Assembly: GCA_947466075.1 (NCBI GenBank)
Contig: CANIBP010000024.1
Location: 1 to 64,000 of the forward strand
Reading direction: 5' to 3'
Length of the DNA stretch: 64,000 nt
Source: Verrucomicrobiaceae bacterium
GTDB taxonomy: Bacteria > Verrucomicrobiota > Verrucomicrobiia > Verrucomicrobiales > Verrucomicrobiaceae
The notes under the pieces are model-generated. The model did not search any database. It was not told the origin of the DNA and saw only the letters and a list, made by a program, of their open reading frames with translations. The stretch's first letter is position 1; each line of letters begins with the position of its first letter. Shown one piece after another: positions 62,844-64,000 of this stretch. The translations under genes and the position numbers were made by a program.

Positions 62844-62868
62844 CTAATCTCATCGCTCATTCAATCAC

Positions 62869-63945
62869 ATGTCCCACGTCCCACTTTTCTCTCCTGTCAA
62901 AGCCGGTGCTCTCACTCTGCCAAACCGCATCCTCATGGCCCCGCTCACACGCTGCCGTGCAGATGCCGATCATGTCCCCACAGCGCTCATGGCCGAGTAT
63001 TATGCCCAGCGTGCCAGTGCCGGGCTCATCATCGCCGAGGCCACGATGGCGATGGAGGGCAACTCCTCATTCTGGATGGAGCCGGGCATTTATTCAGAAG
63101 CACAGGTCAAAGGCTGGAAGCTCGTCACCGAAGCCGTGCATGCCAAAGGCGGCCAAATCGTGCTGCAAATCTGGCACGGCGGCCGCGCCTGCCATCCATT
63201 GCTTAATGGCGGCATCCAACCTGTGGCCCCTAGTGCCATTCCGATCACTGGCGATGAAGTTCACACTCCCGAAGGCAAGAAACCCTACGTTACGCCACGT
63301 GAACTGCGCGACGACGAGATCCCTGGCATCGTTGCTGGTTTCAAAAAGGCCGCTGAGAACGCCAAGGTGGCCGGATTCGACGGCGTCGAAGTCCACGGTG
63401 CCAATGGTTATCTCCTTGATGAATTCCTCCGCGATGGTGCCAACAAACGCACCGGCCCCTATGGCGGCTCCATCGAAAAACGTGCGCGTCTCATGCTCGA
63501 AGTGCTCGACGCCGTCATCAGCGTCTGGGGTGCGGATCGCGTCGGCCTGCGCATCTCGCCGCTGAACAGCTACAACAGCATGATCGACAGCGATCCAGTC
63601 GCCATCACCACCTACATCGCCGAGCAGACCAGCACTCGCGGTCTTGCTTACCTCCATGTGATGCGCAGTGACTTCTTCCAGGCGCAACAAGGCGATGTGA
63701 TGACGCCTGCGCGTGCCGCTTTCAAAGGTGTGCTCGTCGGCAACATGGGCTACACCGCTGACGAAGCCGAGCAGGCCATCAGCGCAGGCCAGCTCGACGC
63801 CGTCGCCTTCGGCACTAGTTTCCTCGCCAATCCTGATCTCCCAGCCCGCATCGCCGCCAAGGCGGAACTCAATGCACCGAACGCTGCGAAGTTCTACTCG
63901 CCTGGACCTGCGGGTTACACGGACTATCCCACCATGGCCGCATGA
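62869..63945 (+). CDS. Old Yellow Enzyme family alkene reductase (NemA-like)
   Basis: 358 residues, an FMN barrel. LPNRILMAPLTRCRAD is the phosphate/FMN start, LIIAEATMAM follows, IVLQIWHGGRACHP carries the His-type pair, and FDGVEVHGANGYLLDEFLRDGANKRTGPYGGSIEKRARL is the core signature. It reduces activated C=C bonds with NADPH. The next gene overlaps its stop by four bases. Confidence 0.95.
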   Translation: MSHVPLFSPVKAGALTLPNRILMAPLTRCRADADHVPTALMAEYYAQRASAGLIIAEATMAMEGNSSFWMEPGIYSEAQVKGWKLVTEAVHAKGGQIVLQIWHGGRACHPLLNGGIQPVAPSAIPITGDEVHTPEGKKPYVTPRELRDDEIPGIVAGFKKAAENAKVAGFDGVEVHGANGYLLDEFLRDGANKRTGPYGGSIEKRARLMLEVLDAVISVWGADRVGLRISPLNSYNSMIDSDPVAITTYIAEQTSTRGLAYLHVMRSDFFQAQQGDVMTPARAAFKGVLVGNMGYTADEAEQAISAGQLDAVAFGTSFLANPDLPARIAAKAELNAPNAAKFYSPGPAGYTDYPTMAA

Positions 63946-64000
63946 AAACGATCACTGCCGCCGAGCTGAAGACGCTTCAAGAAAGCGTCAAACTCATCCA
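63942..64000 (+). CDS. start of a gene, probably rhodanese-like (truncated by the window)
   Basis: ATG 63942 overlaps the stop of the alkene reductase (ATGA). Nineteen residues are visible (MKTITAAELKTLQESVKLI), a common opening for rhodanese domains. The frame runs off the end of the window. Assignment from the start only. Confidence 0.5.
   Translation, partial: MKTITAAELKTLQESVKLI

Overview
The window looks like a chromosomal segment of a Gram-negative member of the Verrucomicrobiota, most like the Prosthecobacter/Verrucomicrobium group. This is inferred from family content only. It combines LPS genes (kdsA, lptC/lptA/lptB, a heptosyltransferase-type GT9) with families typical of the PVC superphylum: two DUF1501 proteins, a large cytochrome c/DUF1549/DUF1553 protein, PEP-CTERM secreted proteins, an FG-GAP/VCBS protein, a sulfatase and a Ser/Thr kinase with a WD40 sensor. 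G+C is fairly high throughout, with visibly AT-richer patches at about 20.06-20.47 kb and 55.4-56.8 kb. No phage, IS, CRISPR array or rRNA was seen.

Layout. 0-1.3 kb: a tRNA-Ser(CGA) followed by structured DNA and a GIY-YIG nuclease gene, flanked by two small membrane-protein genes. 1.4-10 kb: a mostly housekeeping plus-strand run (manC, ruvX, truA, prfC, a broken DUF4826 gene, an SDR, a stand-alone coaB, an inositol-monophosphatase-type gene, an ABC-2 exporter pair). 10-16.6 kb: a minus-strand block (Gfo/Idh/MocA oxidoreductase, lipoprotein, uvrB, fatty acid desaturase, sulfatase, FKBP). 16.7-25.6 kb: glpD, a RelE/ParE-like toxin-antitoxin pair, a second Gfo/Idh/MocA protein, purE-purK on the minus strand, a frameshifted membrane gene, pyrF and a two-domain acyltransferase. 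25.6-29.5 kb: the envelope cluster kdsA-lptC-lptA-lptB-hpf on the minus strand. 29.7-33.5 kb: the kinase/WD40 giant. 33.6-39.7 kb: an ABC-F ATPase, a nucleotidyltransferase/HEPN pair, a NusG-like factor divergent from a membrane protein and GT9, an adenylate kinase-like gene and fmt. 39.7-50.1 kb: surface and export proteins (FG-GAP, PSCyt1/DUF1549/DUF1553, an anchored protein, two PEP-CTERM proteins, DUF1501). 50.1-57.7 kb: lipocalin, DUF2071, a minus-strand membrane/glycosyltransferase group, a KAP NTPase and a LysR regulator. 57.8-64 kb: DUF1501 plus PQQ-propeller pair, pirin, a frameshifted DoxX gene, an Old Yellow Enzyme and the start of a probable rhodanese gene.

The most distinctive observations are: (1) two related hairpin elements that each run exactly from the stop codon of one gene to the stop codon of its convergent neighbour; (2) a threefold TGN-x-TLGP-x-D-x-TIA motif repeat in front of the kinase domain; (3) a tRNA-Ser/dyad/GIY-YIG arrangement in which a perfect hairpin starts inside the tRNA CCA end; (4) three genes broken by single events (DUF4826 nonsense, membrane-protein frameshift, DoxX frameshift), which could be real decay or sequence error; (5) three compact candidate stress/defence modules (RelE/ParE-like pair, MNT/HEPN pair, orphan KAP NTPase). 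I did not find a clearly new multi-gene system. The stop-to-stop repeats and the kinase N-terminal repeats are the best leads.
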